A stretch of DNA of 64,000 nt from Platanthera guangdongensis (GCA_039583875.1 CM077153.1:110418568-110482567), one strand, 5' to 3'; positions 13,016 to 24,849 are shown, counted from the stretch's first letter. Notes: generated from the sequence alone by a model not told the origin. Translations and numbers: made by a program.

Positions 13016-14160
13016 GGCGCTCGAAGGAGGTCGGAAACATTTGAGGGATCCTCGAAGATGCTCAAAGATCTTTGAAGTATTCTTGGAAGGCGCAAGGAGA
13101 TATTCGTGGGATTCCTCGAGGGAGTTCTCTCGTGCATATGAGGTGAACTGGGAGGAAGAAAAGATGGAAAAAAGGACCCCATTGCCCCTTTTAAAGTTTA
13201 TGTGAGTGGCACTTTCATTAATATGTGATGGTTACGGTGGTTCTGCGGTTATCCGCATACTGTAACTTATTTATGCGCATATTATGGGGAATTTTGTGGT
13301 TATTCGCAGACCACAATCAACTTATGTGTTATACACACATTGGTCTTGAATATGGTTATGCCCACAACTTAACCATATCATTTACTGTACGTAAACTATT
13401 TCTTATACTTTATGATATGCATTTTAAGAAAATTTACTATGCACACCCATCATGTGCACCCTCACGATGGGTAGTACTACGAAGATCGGATGGCGGCAGA
13501 AAGGCGGCGGTTGAGGGACTGTCCTATGTAGGCTGACCGATGGTGGTTATAGCGGGGCTCGACCAACAAGGGATGGCCGGAAAGGGGCCGATCGAGAAGA
13601 TCGGACGAGCGCCCGGCCAGGCGCGACTATGTGGCCGCTTGGGAGGCTGCCAATGTTGCTACGCAGTCGAGTGGTCGGCTGGCCGTTTGGCCTTGCAGTC
13701 GCGCCCTCTGAGTATACGCCTGTCAAGGGGCCGGGCAGAGACCGCTGCGTGGTCGAGTGCTGGGCCAACCGCTTGGCCTTACGGTCACCCCCTTAGAGTA
13801 CGCGGCCGTGCGACGGGCAGGTGCGGCTGGCCGTCTGCTCGGCCTCGAGGCCATGTGTGCGGGGCATGCGACCATGTCGCCGCACAGCCAAGGCGACGCG
13901 TGGTGGCTGCGGCGAGGTGGAGGCAGTTTGTTCTGTCGGGAGGTTGGACATCTAGTCAACTTCACGCTCGTGTACACCGGGATTTGGCAATGCGGTCGCA
14001 CAACCAAATGCCCACGTGGCGGCGGCCGACAGTGCGATGGCCAGTCGTGCGTCCGACCGGCCAGCGTGGCGGTTTTGCCATGCGTCGTGTGCGCACGGCG
14101 GTTCGTGACGGTTCCGATCATGAGGCTAGTGGGGTTGTCTTTGGTTAACCCCACTTAGCC
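13016..14160. other. Non-coding tract with GC-rich block
   Basis: 13430-14150 is markedly GC-rich against AT-rich flanks. A degenerate duplication of about 84 bases is visible (GTCGAGTGGTCGGCTGGCC near 13667 against GTCGAGTGCTGGGCC near 13751). Overlapping open frames on both strands (for example plus 13540-14148) reflect GC richness; none shows a domain. Confidence 0.45.
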
Positions 14161-14818
14161 CTCGTGACCCATTAAGTTTACAAAATTTAAATGCAAATTA
14201 AGTTCGATGTATTGGCCCACCGAGTACTTTTAAAGTTCAAAATCGATCCAAAATAGTGAAATGCTATTGGTCACATGACATATGTTCACCTCTTAATTCT
14301 TTTTCACTATTTTTTTATATTAAATGCTAAGATTTAAAATCCTATTTAATAAAGGGAATTGTTAATGACAAATCAAATTTTGATATAGGCAAATCATTGT
14401 TAATGACAAACTATATAATTTGAAAAATACTCCGTGGAAACCAAATTGTTAAACACAGACCAAAATTATTAACAACAAAGCAACACTAACACATTTATAA
14501 CAAAGAACCACATTCACTTCAATGAAAACCTGTAAAATTCTAAAACTTTTATAATCAAAAAACACTTACAAAATTCATAAAACTGATTAATTTAAATTTC
14601 AGAGGTCAACCGTGAAATATGCATGTATACATTAAAAATTTTTAGAAGTTTCTGAGCTTTATTCAAGTATATGAAAATAGGAACAAAAAATGAAAATTTG
14701 AAAATAAAAGAATTGACAGCAGTTTTTGTAGACAAATGAAAGTATGAACAAAAATAATCAACTTCATTTGTTACAACAAGCAATACATGTTAAAATTTCA
14801 CAAGATGATCAGGAGATA
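14161..14818. other. AT-rich tract, possibly an internal leader of copia-2
   Basis: No gene seen. On the minus strand it follows an LTR end and a primer-binding-like sequence (14819-14830), so it may be the leader of a further tandem copia-2 unit. Nothing in its own sequence proves this. Confidence 0.35.
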
Positions 14819-14830
14819 GCTCTGATAGCA
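14819..14830 (-). other. Primer-binding-site-like sequence beside the copia-2 LTR
   Basis: The minus strand reads TGCTATCAGAGC, one mismatch from the initiator tRNA-Met binding consensus TGGTATCAGAGC. It sits at the outer end of what is otherwise the 3' LTR of copia-2, where a primer-binding site is not expected. Confidence 0.5.
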
Positions 14831-14831
14831 A

Positions 14832-16260
14832 GTAAAAAACTTTCATAACTATCAAGCTGACAACTTGATCAAGCGGAAAGCGGGAACCAGGCGCAGGAAC
14901 ACTCCAACCATAAACTAAGGTAAGTAAATCAGAGGCGATAGAAGGCAACAATAAGTCTTGTATTATCAACTATCTTCTTTACAAGGCTAGGTATACATGG
15001 CGAGACATGATTTCGCCAAGTACAATGGATAAGCATACAAGAAAGCAAGAAAATCAAGCCGGGCAGACTGTCACAGAGACCGTCGAGTCCGCTGAGATTG
15101 CCAAGCTGCTGTTGCACCAGTGTTATCTACGGAGTCCGCGAAGTCCACGGACAACTAGTTATTCTGCTGAACAACCGCTCTGCAAGCCACCGCCGAACTG
15201 AAAGAACAGACCGCCTTGATCGCCGAGACCGGCGGATAGGTTATTGAACGAAATTGCTGAAGGATAGAAGACTGGCTGGCCGCAATTGAGACCTACTGCA
15301 AACCCGCTGATTGTTAACCGCAAGCTCCACTGTTCCCTGACCGCAGTCAGAACCAGACTCCTGGATACTCAGTGCTAGCCGCACAACCTGCAAACAAAAA
15401 CCAGTTAAACCTTCTCAATCCACACAGACAAGAAAACTGAGACCGCAGCAATTAACCCACGCTCAACTTACTATTCATTCAGTTACTGTTGATGTGACGG
15501 GGGGGGGGGGGGTCCTATTTATAGGCACGTAGAGGAGTGTGGTCACCACCCTAGTGGATAGAGTCACCACCCTAGCGCGCAGCTAGCACCAAGTAGTCTG
15601 CTCAGTCCGCAAGGATAAGGCCGGACACCAGCCAATCCACAAGGCATCAAGGCAGAAAGCCAGTCTGCAACCAGGCGGACACCGTGTCAGTCTGCGCGCT
15701 GTAGCGGACACAACATCAGCCCGCATAGCCCGTAAAGAGCGCAACAACCGCAACATAAGTCCATGACCAACAGGAACAAACCGCTCGGTCAACTAGCGGA
15801 CATTGCGGACTCTGCGATCAACCTAGACTTGTCACAGATTATGACCAAGTCCAGCAACCAATCAATACCTGGTGCGAGCTTGGCGGACACGAACATCAGT
15901 CTGCTTACTCAGCCAGACCTGATCCAGTTTATCTTATCGTGAACTCCGCAGCTATTTTCAAACCGCACCAACCAAGATCAAGGGCAACAGCCAAAGCCGA
16001 TCTCGCGAGCTCCAAGAGCAGTTCGTAATGAGCGAACTCCGCATACTCAGAAGAGTCTGCCTCTTCCCTGCGGATACACCACCTATCCGCACAGCTACAC
16101 CAGGGAACATGCAACTATAAAACCACAAGTAGAATATGCAGGTCGCCACCACCAGGCCACCGCATCAGACCGCCCAGTCCGCAACATCAGTCCGCCAGAC
16201 GCTGCCCAGGTCGCACAGTCTGCCTGATCAACCCCCACTTTGACTTCATAATTTCCAACA
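14832..16260 (-). repeat. Copia-2 3' LTR
   Basis: On the minus strand it starts TGTTGGAAATTATGAAG right after a purine tract. The outer end near 14832 is set by the primer-binding-like sequence and is approximate. The LTR contains many GCGGAC and GTCCGC motifs in both orientations, a 14-base G run at 15499-15512 and a minus-strand TATA box. No 5' LTR is available for comparison. Confidence 0.75.
15515..15524 (-). promoter_or_regulatory. TATA box of the copia-2 LTR
   Basis: The minus strand reads CTATAAATAG, immediately followed by GGACC and a run of 14 C. Position inside the LTR fits a core promoter. The homopolymer just downstream is unusual and its length may be unreliable. Confidence 0.6.
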
Positions 16261-16269
16261 CTCCCCCTT
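16261..16269 (-). other. Polypurine tract (copia-2)
   Basis: The minus strand reads AAGGGGGAG directly before TGTTGG of the LTR, the typical plant copia arrangement. Confidence 0.8.
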
Positions 16270-16391
16270 AAAGTGAGAAGTGGGACCAAGCCCAGGAACC
16301 CACGTAACCGTGTAAATGGCACCTTCGACAACGACTTTGTGTAGATGTCCACGATGTTGTCCTCAATCTGCACATGCTCCACCATAAGAGA

Positions 16392-16865
16392 TCACTCCAA
16401 CACCTTCTCCCGAATGAAGTGGTGCTCAATCTCTATATGCTTGGTCCGTACGTGACAAACAAAATTATTCACCAGTTTCAAGGCACTTTCATTATCACTG
16501 CACAACAGAGTTGGACCGCGCACTTCTTCATATACGTCCTCTACTAATCTCCTGATCCTGATGGCTTGCCGAGCAGCCAAGGCCAAAGACTTGTACTCTG
16601 CTTCCCCAGTAAAGATGGACATCGAGTCTTGCTTCTTGCTACACCAAGAGATTCTGGCTGATCCACATGTGAAGACATAAATGGATGTTAACTTTCGGTC
16701 GTCCGAATCTCCTCCATAATCAGCATCTGAGTATCCTTGAAGAGTAAAACTCGTGCCTCTCCTATAAAGGAGACCCATATCAGAAGTGTCATTCACATAC
16801 TTCAGGATGTTCATTGCCGCCATCAGATGAGGCTTCCTTGGTTCCGCCACAAACTTACTTACTCA
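16392..16865 (-). pseudogene. pol: Copia-2 RNase H
   Basis: The frame shows all expected acidic residues: Y-S-D-A-D-Y-G-G-D, G-E-A-E-Y, and C-S-D-N-E-S-A. The C-terminal H-I-E-I-E-H-H-F-I-R motif is also present. The piece 16392-16850 is open for 152 codons. A stop separates it from a tail with D-I-Y-T-K-S-L further downstream. The domain looks less decayed than other parts of this element but belongs to a broken polyprotein. Confidence 0.85.
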
Positions 16866-17775
16866 GCCAACTATATAAGAAATGTCTGGTCTTGTAATTG
16901 TCACGTAAATAAGGCTCCCAAGTATAGCCCGAAACACCAAATGATCTGGAAGAATCCTTCCCTCATCCTGCCGAAGTTTGATACCCGAATCAAAAGGAGT
17001 AGAGCTACTCTTCCCCTCTCGCATGCCAGATCGCTGAAATATTTGTTACGCATAGCCCTTCCGGGACACGAGTATGTTGCTCTCTTTATTTTACACCTCA
17101 AGTCCAAGGAAATGGTGGAGCTCACCCAAATCCTTCATCTCGAACCATATAGCTAGCTCTTCCCTGAGCCTAGCTACCTCCTCCTTGGAGTTCCCCGTGA
17201 TGATCATGTCATCCACGTACAATAGCACCAAGACCAGAAGCTCCCCCTTCTTCTTGACGAACAAGCTTGAGTCTGAATATGAAGCAAGATAACCACAGAA
17301 CTGGAGGTATTCTGCAATCTTCCCATACCAAGCTCGAGGAGCCTGTTTCAGTCCATGGAGGGCTTTCCGGAGCTTGCAGAAGTAGTCCTAATGTTCTTCA
17401 AATACGTATCCAAGTGGCTGAACCATGAAGATATCTTTGTCGATCTCCCACTAAAGAAAAGCGTTCTTTACATCTAGCTGCCACATCTTCCAGCCCTGGC
17501 ATGCCGCAAAGTCCATCACCACCCAAACTGAAGTCATCTTTGCCATGGGACTGGACGTCTCCTCATAGTCTTCGTCGTACTATTTTGAAAAGCCTCGAGA
17601 TACAAGGTTTGCCTTGTAACGCTCAATGCTTCCATCTGCCTTCTTCTTCAGCTTGTAAACCCACTTACAGGTCATAGGAGTAATTCTATCAACCTTGGGC
17701 ACAAGGTCCCACGTATCATTCTTCTTGAGGGCAGCAATCTACTTATCCATGGCATCTTTCCACTCCATGACTCCA
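16866..17775 (-). pseudogene. pol: Copia-2 reverse transcriptase
   Basis: The minus strand reads C-K-W-V-Y-K-L-K, D-Y-E-E-T-S-S-P, Q-L-D-V-K-N-A-F-L, H-G-L-K-Q-A-P-R-A-W-Y and the catalytic Y-V-D-D at 17208-17219, followed by M-I-I-T-G-N. Several stops interrupt it (near 17388, 17453 and 17580; at least one fits a Gln or Trp codon turned to TAG). The catalytic centre is preserved but the frame is not. Confidence 0.85.
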
Positions 17776-18080
17776 TGGCCTGTGAAGAAACAAGAGACAA
17801 AGCTCACCGTGTTTCCTTCGCAATAATGAGCTGGTGCCTTAACGGTCCTCTTCGATCTCCGAAGATTCTGCTCCTTGCTCTCCACCTCCAATACTTCTTT
17901 GGAACCAGCTTCATTCCCGGGCACACTTGGAGCATCGCTCTCCCAGCATCCTGAACCAGAATCCTCTGCCCCAAAGCTGAAAACACACGGAGCTTCTGGT
18001 ATCATAGACAGCTCCACCTGAAGATCTTCAACAGCCTCCTTCTACCCTTCATCAGCACTACTCTCCTGTAGCTCAACAGA
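17739..18080 (-). pseudogene. pol: Copia-2 integrase C-terminal linker
   Basis: An open stretch on the minus strand, acidic and Ser/Glu-rich, contains L-R-R-S-K-R-T-V-K-A-P, a motif that commonly joins integrase to reverse transcriptase in plant copia polyproteins. It leads into W-K-D-A-M-D-K, the usual start of the reverse-transcriptase region. Confidence 0.7.
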
Positions 18081-18795
18081 GCCACCTCCATATGACATTA
18101 GTTCATCAAAGACCATGTCTTTTGATACAATGAACTTCCTTATCGCAGGATCCAAGCACTTCCATCCCTACTTCCGCTCGTCATAGCCCACAAAGATAAG
18201 TTTCCTCACCTTTGCATCAAGCTTGGTCCTCTGGGCATCTGGGACGTGTACATAGCAGGTTGATCAAAACACCCGAAGGTGTTCCACGCTCGGCTTCTCC
18301 TTGAACATCATTTCAACGGAAGACTTCATGTTGATTGGACTCAGAGGCATTTGATTGATGACATAAGTTATGCAGGCCATTCCTTACTCCCAAAAGGACT
18401 TGGGAATGCCCTTTGCATGAAGCCAGCACTTGCAGGTTTCCATCAGATGACATATCTTACTCTCCGTTACTCCATTTTGTTGTGGAGTTTGAGCACAAGT
18501 GAGTTCTCTCTGGATCTCGTGCTTCCTGCAGAAGTTAGAGAACTCAGATGAAACAAACTCACCTCTGTTGTCTGATCTAAACTTCTTGATCTGCAAGCCA
18601 AGTCGGCCCTCCACAAGCTCCTTGAACTCGACAAAGAATTGGAAAGCTACTGACTTCTCCTTCATGAAATACACTCAAGTGTTTCTTGAGTAGTCATCAA
18701 TTAGCACGAGCATATACCTGCTCCCTCCAAGACTAGCCATGATAGTTGGCCCCATCAGATCACCATGGATACACTTCAATGGTGCCTTGCTCCTT
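18081..18795 (-). pseudogene. pol: Copia-2 integrase core
   Basis: The three catalytic acids are readable: D in H-G-D-L-M-G-P, D in F-R-S-D-N-R-G-E-F, and E in N-G-V-T-E-S-K. The usual E-R-K after N-G-V is changed to E-S-K. Stops occur near 18675, 18382 and 18263. The core fold is otherwise collinear with plant copia integrases. Confidence 0.82.
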
Positions 18796-19330
18796 GTTTG
18801 TGACTTGTCAAACGGAATGCGATGAGCCTTACCGTACTGACACCCCGTGCAAACATGGTCATCTCCATAGGATGACAACTTCAGCAAGTCTTTCACAAGA
18901 CTTCTCATCGCCAAAGCTTTAAGCTTGTGCATCCCAACGTGCCCTAGTCTTTCATACCAAATAGCAGCGCTATCATTGGCCCCCATCCGATCAACATAAG
19001 AGCATGTTGATAAGACAAACAATTCTCTAACTCTCCTCCCTACATGAGCAATATCAGCCTTTACCGCTGATACGTTGCGGAGAAACTTTACTTCTGTTGG
19101 ACCAAACAGAACATGATAGCCCGCGTCAACTGCTTTGGTCACCGAGAAGAGGTTCTTCTTCATGCCAGGTACGTGATACACACACCTTAATGTGAGTGGA
19201 CCCTGAGCATTATCCAAATATACAACACCCTCCTTCTCTACAATATGAACATAATCATCTGTTGTAATTATAGCTTCATTACCTGAGAACGTTTACAGCG
19301 ATGAGAACTTCAACTCATCTCCAGTAAGGT
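18796..19330 (-). pseudogene. pol: Copia-2 protease end and GAG-pre-integrase
   Basis: This piece has the protease tail (V-Y-H-V-P-G-M-K-K-N-L-F-S-V) and the HHCC zinc region of integrase, with W-Y-E-R-L-G-H-V-G-M-H-K-L and C-T-G-C-Q-Y-G-K. It is open for 180 codons between 18675 and 19217. The protease active-site segment upstream is decayed. Confidence 0.75.
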
Positions 19331-19825
19331 GATGACCACACACCAAGTCAACTATCTATTCATCTTGGTAGTCGACGATGGAAAGAGCACGAACACATGT
19401 GCTCGTCATGAAAGCTCCTCCCCACCCAACTTCCTCAGCACTGGAACCAGCGCCTCCTTATTTGCAATATGCCCAGGCTGCAGCTTGACCTTGCAGTCGT
19501 GTTTGAAGTGACTTGGCTTATTACACATGTAGCTCTTCAGCTCTTTCTTCCAGTTCTTCTTAGGAGAAGTGCTCCTCTCTCGCTGATAGGAAGTTGAAGG
19601 CCCAGCCTCAACAGAAGTCTTCTCCTTCTTCTCTCATATCTTCTTCTTCTTCTTATCAGTGAAGAGAGCTTCAATATCTCCTTCAGAGATAGTCACCCCG
19701 GCCATCTGCCTAGCCAAGCTCTCCTGTGACGCCAACAGATACTTCAGCTCCAGCAAGGATGTCTGAGTCGCCCATCCTTGAATTGAAGTCACAAAAGGCC
19801 ACATATTCCTTTCGCAAACAGCAAA
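19331..19825 (-). pseudogene. gag: Copia-2 gag, C-terminal part
   Basis: A degraded zinc knuckle is readable (M-C-N-K-P-S-H-F-K-H-D-C, first Cys apparently lost) at about 19495-19535. Upstream on the minus strand, L-R-K-E-Y-V-A-F lies at the insertion junction and continues the gag segment found beyond the gypsy element. The region is Lys-rich and broken by stops. Confidence 0.75.
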
Positions 19826-19830
19826 TTATG
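19826..19830. other. Target-site duplication, left copy (TTATG)
   Basis: TTATG directly precedes the TGTAATG start of the gypsy-1 5' LTR. The same five bases follow the 3' LTR at 29030. Five bases is the standard length for Ty3/gypsy integration. Confidence 0.92.
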
Positions 19831-22011
19831 TGTAATGCCCCAAAACTCAAAAGAGCGACGGGTGGTGCTTGGAGCCAAGTCTGGGAATTGGTAGAGGTCA
19901 CATGGCCTAGGACACGGGCATGTCCCAGGGCCGTGTCATGTTTGGTTTCGACGAGCTACTCGAGTGGTTGACGAAATAGACTTGAGACAGCGAACATGCC
20001 CTAAGACACGGGTGTGTCCAGGGCCGTGTCATGCTCGGGTTTGATGCTCGTCTAGAGTGTTCGACGAAAGGTACTCGAGATATAGAACACGGCCTGAGAC
20101 ACGGGCGTGTCCCAGGCCATGTCCTACTCATATAGTTGGCCGAGTTGTGTCGGGGGTGAAACACGGCGAGGATCCCAGGCATGTTCAACCTGACACTTGC
20201 ATGTCAAATTCGACATGGGCGTCTCGAGTACCCGTGTTCTTCTCGGGTTGGTGTTGATCCTGTGTCGATGGAGGAACACGCCTGGGTACACGGGCGTGTA
20301 CTATATGACACGGGCGTGTCAAGCCTGACACGGGCGTGTCAAGCCTGACACGGGCGTGTCGAGAGCCCTTGTTCTTTTTAGGACGCGACAGTTTCAGTTT
20401 TGAATGGGTCACACAACCTTGGACACGTGCGTGTCACAAGCCGTGTTCGGCCGAGGTTGTGGATTTTAAGTACGAATGGTGGTCGTCCGTATTTTGGGAT
20501 CTAATGGCTCAGGGCTGCTCTTGCTGGGTAATATCCGGGAATAGGGTTTAGAAACCCTCATTTCTCTTGGGCTTTCTCTTTCTAATGTTCTAGAGAGAGG
20601 GGAGAGCAAGGAAGGAGAAGGAAGAGAGATCTGGCCGCCAGTGGAGCTTCAGAGCCCCAAATCGTAAGCCGAGTTCAGATCTATGGATGCGAGGACATTG
20701 CGGTGCTTTTCGTCTGCATAGATCTTCATGGCGCCAAAGAGGAATGCTAGGGTAACGATTCTCATCTTGGACATGTGAAGTCCTCTTTTCCCTTTGCATA
20801 GGAAGCCCGCTCCCGCGAGTTTGCAGTGAGTGTGTGGTGTTCCTTCGGGTAGACATGAATAGTCCTCATTGTTTTACATGTAGAGTCCGTAATCAAGAAA
20901 CAGACATAGGCATGATGTGTGAAGCCTACCCGGACACGTTGGTCTGGATCGGTGATGTTGCATTGCATGAACGGCCGGAGAAGACTCCGCATCGATGGTT
21001 GTTTTTCGGGTTTTCTACGCGGTAGATTGCAACAGGGAGCCTTGGGGACTAACTCCGAGGTGCACCCGGAAAACAGGGCATATGCGTGATTCTGCCAACA
21101 TGGCGGCCTAGGAGCCAACTTGTACATAACTGGGTTATGTAAAGTGTGTGATCGATTTGGGACTCGGGAAAGATTGACCCGCGTATATGGATTAAATTGA
21201 CGTTGTAGTGTGAGCAATGGATTAGGCGTAACCGTACCCGCTCTATGTCGTTCAGTACAAGAAACCTAAAGTACGTGGGACTTGTCGTTGGCATAGATGG
21301 AGGGTCTTAGGAAGTGGCCAGAAAGACAACATGCTCATGAGAAATTGACGTCCAAAGGGCGGTGGCGAGACTAGGGACTTTGACCGGGTTCACCGAGAAT
21401 GTGCCCTGAGAGCACGGGGTGTGTGGCCGTGCGAACCTACATCTGTGATGATGTGTAATAGTCTCTATTATATGGCAATGCTAAGAAAGTGCAGGGAAGG
21501 AGCATCGCCGCCCCGAGTTTGGGGGCAGGATCGTTATAATTTGGTCAGCATAGCTGACCGTTGCTTTTGTTTGCCACCGCTCGGTGGATTGTTGCTTGCA
21601 GGTGCTGCGGAGCCGAGTGGTAAATAGCGTGTAAAAGCCCTTGTTGCTGAGCCGGCCCTCGAAGGCCTAATTTTTCAGTGTTTTCTTTTATCCTCGTGTA
21701 TGACCAGTCTGCGTGCTGAGGTCTGTAAGACACTTAAATTTGAGAAAACTATTGTAAGGCCTTAAGGCCATGTTATTTGTGTATTTGTACGTTCATTCCT
21801 ATTGTGTTTTTGTAGTGGACATTCAGGCTGTTTGGCTGGGTTCTTATTCTTGCAACTTTTAAATTGTTTCCGCTAGAATGTACTCTATGTAGGACGTTGT
21901 TATTGGCAGGATGGTTTCCATTGCGTAACCTTCCGGTCTGTCTATGGTATATGGCGTCGGGCCCCGGCCGGACCTACTGCTATATGTTATGCGACGGATA
22001 GGGGTGTTATA
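19831..22011 (+). repeat. Gypsy-1 5' LTR
   Basis: It starts TGTAATGCCCC and ends GGGGTGTTATA, where the 3' LTR has TTACA (a C-to-T change of the terminal CA). It matches 26901-29029 along its length but is about 50 bases longer, partly because of extra copies of a 20-base repeat at 20307-20360. Substitutions relative to the other LTR are frequent, so the insertion is not recent. Confidence 0.93.
19910..20445 (+). repeat. GACACGGGCGTGTC dyad cluster in the gypsy-1 5' LTR
   Basis: The motif is GACACG-GG-CGTGTC, a perfect 6-bp inverted repeat with a 2-base spacer. Exact copies lie at 20098-20111, 20307-20320, 20327-20340 and 20347-20360, with many near copies from 19910 to 20445. The last three are a 20-base tandem array present as only one degenerate copy in the 3' LTR. 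Confidence 0.85.
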
Positions 22012-22014
22012 ATT

Positions 22015-22026
22015 TGGTATCAGACT
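22015..22026 (+). other. Primer-binding site, tRNA-Met type (gypsy-1)
   Basis: TGGTATCAGA follows the 5' LTR end after three bases, complementary to the 3' end of initiator tRNA-Met as in most plant chromoviruses. Confidence 0.85.
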
Positions 22027-22229
22027 ACTGGTTTCGGTCAGCTTAAATGAATTCGTGGACGAATTCTTTTACGGGGTGGTGAGCACATGTGTGTGCGTCA
22101 TCGTTATAACATGAAAGAACCCATGAATGTCCACTTAGGAATGAAAATACACGTGTTTGAGGAACCTGCGTGTTCCTATAATTTCTTTTTGTAATTTTGT
22201 TTGGTCGCTTAACGATGTTTTGTATAACT

Positions 22230-23390
22230 ATAGGTGACCAGGAGTGGTGTAGGGCCATCAGAACGTTCTGTTTCTGAGGCTAGTAGCGAGCCAAATGATG
22301 TGCCTACAACACCTCCCTCGACAAAAACCATACGATTGGTGGTCGAAGCGATGTTTGTTATGATCAAAGCGTAGCCTGCAAGGCAAATGCAACAACCTGC
22401 CCTTATTGTGGAGCAGGTGCCGCTTCAAGCAGCGGAACCGAGAAGGGTGGAGCAGGTGGTGGTGGAACCTGTGATGCCTAGGAGAGCAACTGAAAGGCAG
22501 CTCAAACATGTTATGGGATTCAATCCTCTAGTGTTCTCGGGGACGGGAACCCCATCCCAAGCTGAAGATTGGCTCTCCCGAGTGAAGAGAGTCTTGGCAG
22601 CGACGAAAATAGAAGAGTGGTAGATGACCACCATAGCTACGTTCCTTTTGGACGGAGATGCAAGGCTGTGGTGGGAAGGCTTGGAGTTACATCACTTGAG
22701 GGTAAGGAAATTTACGGACGTATCGATGGAAGAGTTTTCGAGACTGTTCTTGGCAAGGTACCTTCCCTCGGCTTAGAAGATTACATTAGAGAATGAATTC
22801 CAGAGGTTGATGGAAGGAGAGAGTAGCGTGGATGAGTATCTCCATGAATTTACACGGTTGGGTTGGTATGTCAGCTCTATGTTCATGGATGAGGAGCATA
22901 AGACAAACCGATTCTATGAAGGTCTGAGGGATGTCCTAAGGCTACTGCTCTCGGGGCCTATGACGCAGGGCTTCTTGACCCTTGTCAATACGGCCTAGTC
23001 ATTGGAAAAGGATCTGAGGAACGTGTAGGCGAAGAGGGACTCTGGTTCTAAGAAGACAGAGTTCAAGGTGTCGACTAACACGAAGTCTTGATATCGAAAG
23101 TTCAATAAGAAGGCTAGGACTTCGGGTCCAGCCCCATCTTCCGGTTCTTCGGGGGCAACTACAAGCCGAACCCCTGGTGCGTGCTATAATTGTGGGAAGT
23201 AGGGACACTTTGCCCGGGACTGCTGGAGCGGACGTCCAAAGTCCGAGAGGAAGCCGGTAGCAACCTATAAGGAGAAGGGCAAGGCGGTGGAGTCAATCGC
23301 GTCCCACTATGCTCCGGCTCAACCTAGAGTTTATAATCTTGACCAGCAGGAGGCCATCAAGCAAGCAGATGTGGTGACATGTACGGTTTA
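22230..23390 (+). pseudogene. gag: Gypsy-1 gag remnant
   Basis: Capsid motifs are clear: F-N-P-L-V-F-S-G-T-G, A-E-D-W-L-S-R-V and A-R-L-W-W-E-G-L. A zinc knuckle reads C-Y-N-C-G-K-stop-G-H-F-A-R-D-C at about 23182-23223, the stop fitting CAG to TAG. Other stops lie near 22371, 22622, 22774, 22996, 23026 and 23089. The start codon is not determined. Comparison with gypsy-2 (E-E-D-Q-Q-V against E-E-W-stop-M) supports Gln-to-stop changes. Gag would form the virus-like particle. Confidence 0.85.
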
Positions 23391-23439
23391 ATTTTATAGC
23401 AAGTTAATTTTTAAATACTTGTTATGCGCGTGTTACCTT

Positions 23440-23990
23440 AACACTGCTTGTATATGCATTGTTTTGATTTGTGATAATCCGGCGAGAGCACTCTTTGATA
23501 AGGGAGCTTCGCCATCCTTTTTGTCTGAAGGATTCATATCGCGCATCGGAGTACCTTCTTCGATGGCAAAGGACAAACTGGATGTGTTGTTGCCAAATGG
23601 GTGTTTGAAGCGCGTGGATAGAGTCTGTGGCGTAAAGATTCGTATTGGGAGTTAGGAGTTCGATTTGCAAGCGTCGTTACTGCCGCTAGTGGAGTTCGAC
23701 GTGATATTTGGCATGGACTGGCTCTCGGAGCAGCAAGCTTATATTGACTGCAGTCGTAAGGAGGTCAAGTTGGGAACATTCATGAGATGACTTTTACGGG
23801 CTTGAAAGGTTCGAGCAAGACTCTGATGTCCCCTCTTCAGGTGGTTCAGGTGGTTTGTGCTGCTGCAGAGCTTTTCTTTACGGTAGTGGAGGCTTCGAAG
23901 CCTAAGCCTGCTTTGGATAGCATCCCAGTGGTATTCGAATACCCTGATGTGTTCCCTGGCGATCTCCCTGGAGCCCCACCTTAGTGGGAG
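23440..23990 (+). pseudogene. pol: Gypsy-1 protease remnant
   Basis: The active-site motif reads A-L-F-D-K-G-A-S at 23488-23511, with Lys in place of the Thr/Ser of the catalytic D-T/S-G. The second hallmark, F-D-V-I-F-G-M-D-W-L, is present near 23695. Stops at about 23653 and 23786 break the frame. The product would mature the polyprotein. Confidence 0.8.
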
Positions 23991-24011
23991 ATAGATTTCA
24001 CCATCGAGCTA

Positions 24012-24800
24012 GTGTCAGGTGCGAAACCTGTGTCACACTCTCTGTATAGGCTATCGCCTAAGAAGATGGCGGAACTGAAGCTTCAACTTCAAGAGTTATT
24101 GGAGCAGGGTTACGTGCGTCCAAGTTCATCGCCTTGGAGCGCACCGGTCCTTTTTGTGAAGAAGAAGGACGGAAGTTTGCGGCTCTGTATTGATTATCGA
24201 GAGCTGAACAAGTTGACGGAGAAGAACAAGTACCCAATCCCGAGGATTGATGATCTTTTTGATCAGTTAGTCGTGTCATCAGTGTACTCAAAATTGGATC
24301 TTAAGTCCGGTTATTATCAACTAAGGATAAGGGAATATGATATCCCTAAGACAGCTTTTAGTATAAGATACGGGCATTATGAGTTTACGGTCATGCCGTT
24401 TGGGCTGACTAATGCGCCATCAATGTTCATGGATCTGATGAACAGGACTTTTAGGGAGTACCTAGACCACTTTGTGATCGTCTTCATCGATGATATATTG
24501 GTGTACTCACAGAGTGAGGATGATCACTTTAAGCATCTGCATTCGGTGTTGGATACGCTGAGGAGGAATCAACTGTACGCCAAGTTCTCCAAATGCGAGT
24601 TTTGGTTGTCCTCAGTAGCATTCCTTGGTCACATAGTCAGTGGAGAGGGAATTGTGGTGGATCCGGTTAAGATTATTATTATACGAGAGTGGCCTATGCT
24701 TTCCACGGTAGCGGAAGTCCGGAGTTTTCTGGGGCTTGCTGGCTTTTACAGGCGCTTCGTGGAGAACTTCTCACGGATAGCGTTACCCCTCACGACTCTG
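24012..24800 (+). pseudogene. pol: Gypsy-1 reverse transcriptase
   Basis: The longest intact piece of the element: open from about 24012 to 25076 including the start of RNase H. Motifs in order are [40 protein letters not shown], the catalytic F-I-D-D at 24483-24494, and L-G-H-I-V-S near 24628. All metal-binding aspartates are present. The reverse transcriptase itself looks intact although the rest of pol does not. Confidence 0.9.
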
Positions 24801-24849
24801 ACGAGGAAAGAGCAGAAGTTTGTTTGGATGGCGAAATGCCCACGAGCTT

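Noticed and set aside
13540..14158. Long overlapping frames on both strands, up to 202 codons
   Set aside because: The block is GC-rich, which lowers stop frequency in every frame. No motif, no matching neighbour and no splice logic support a gene.
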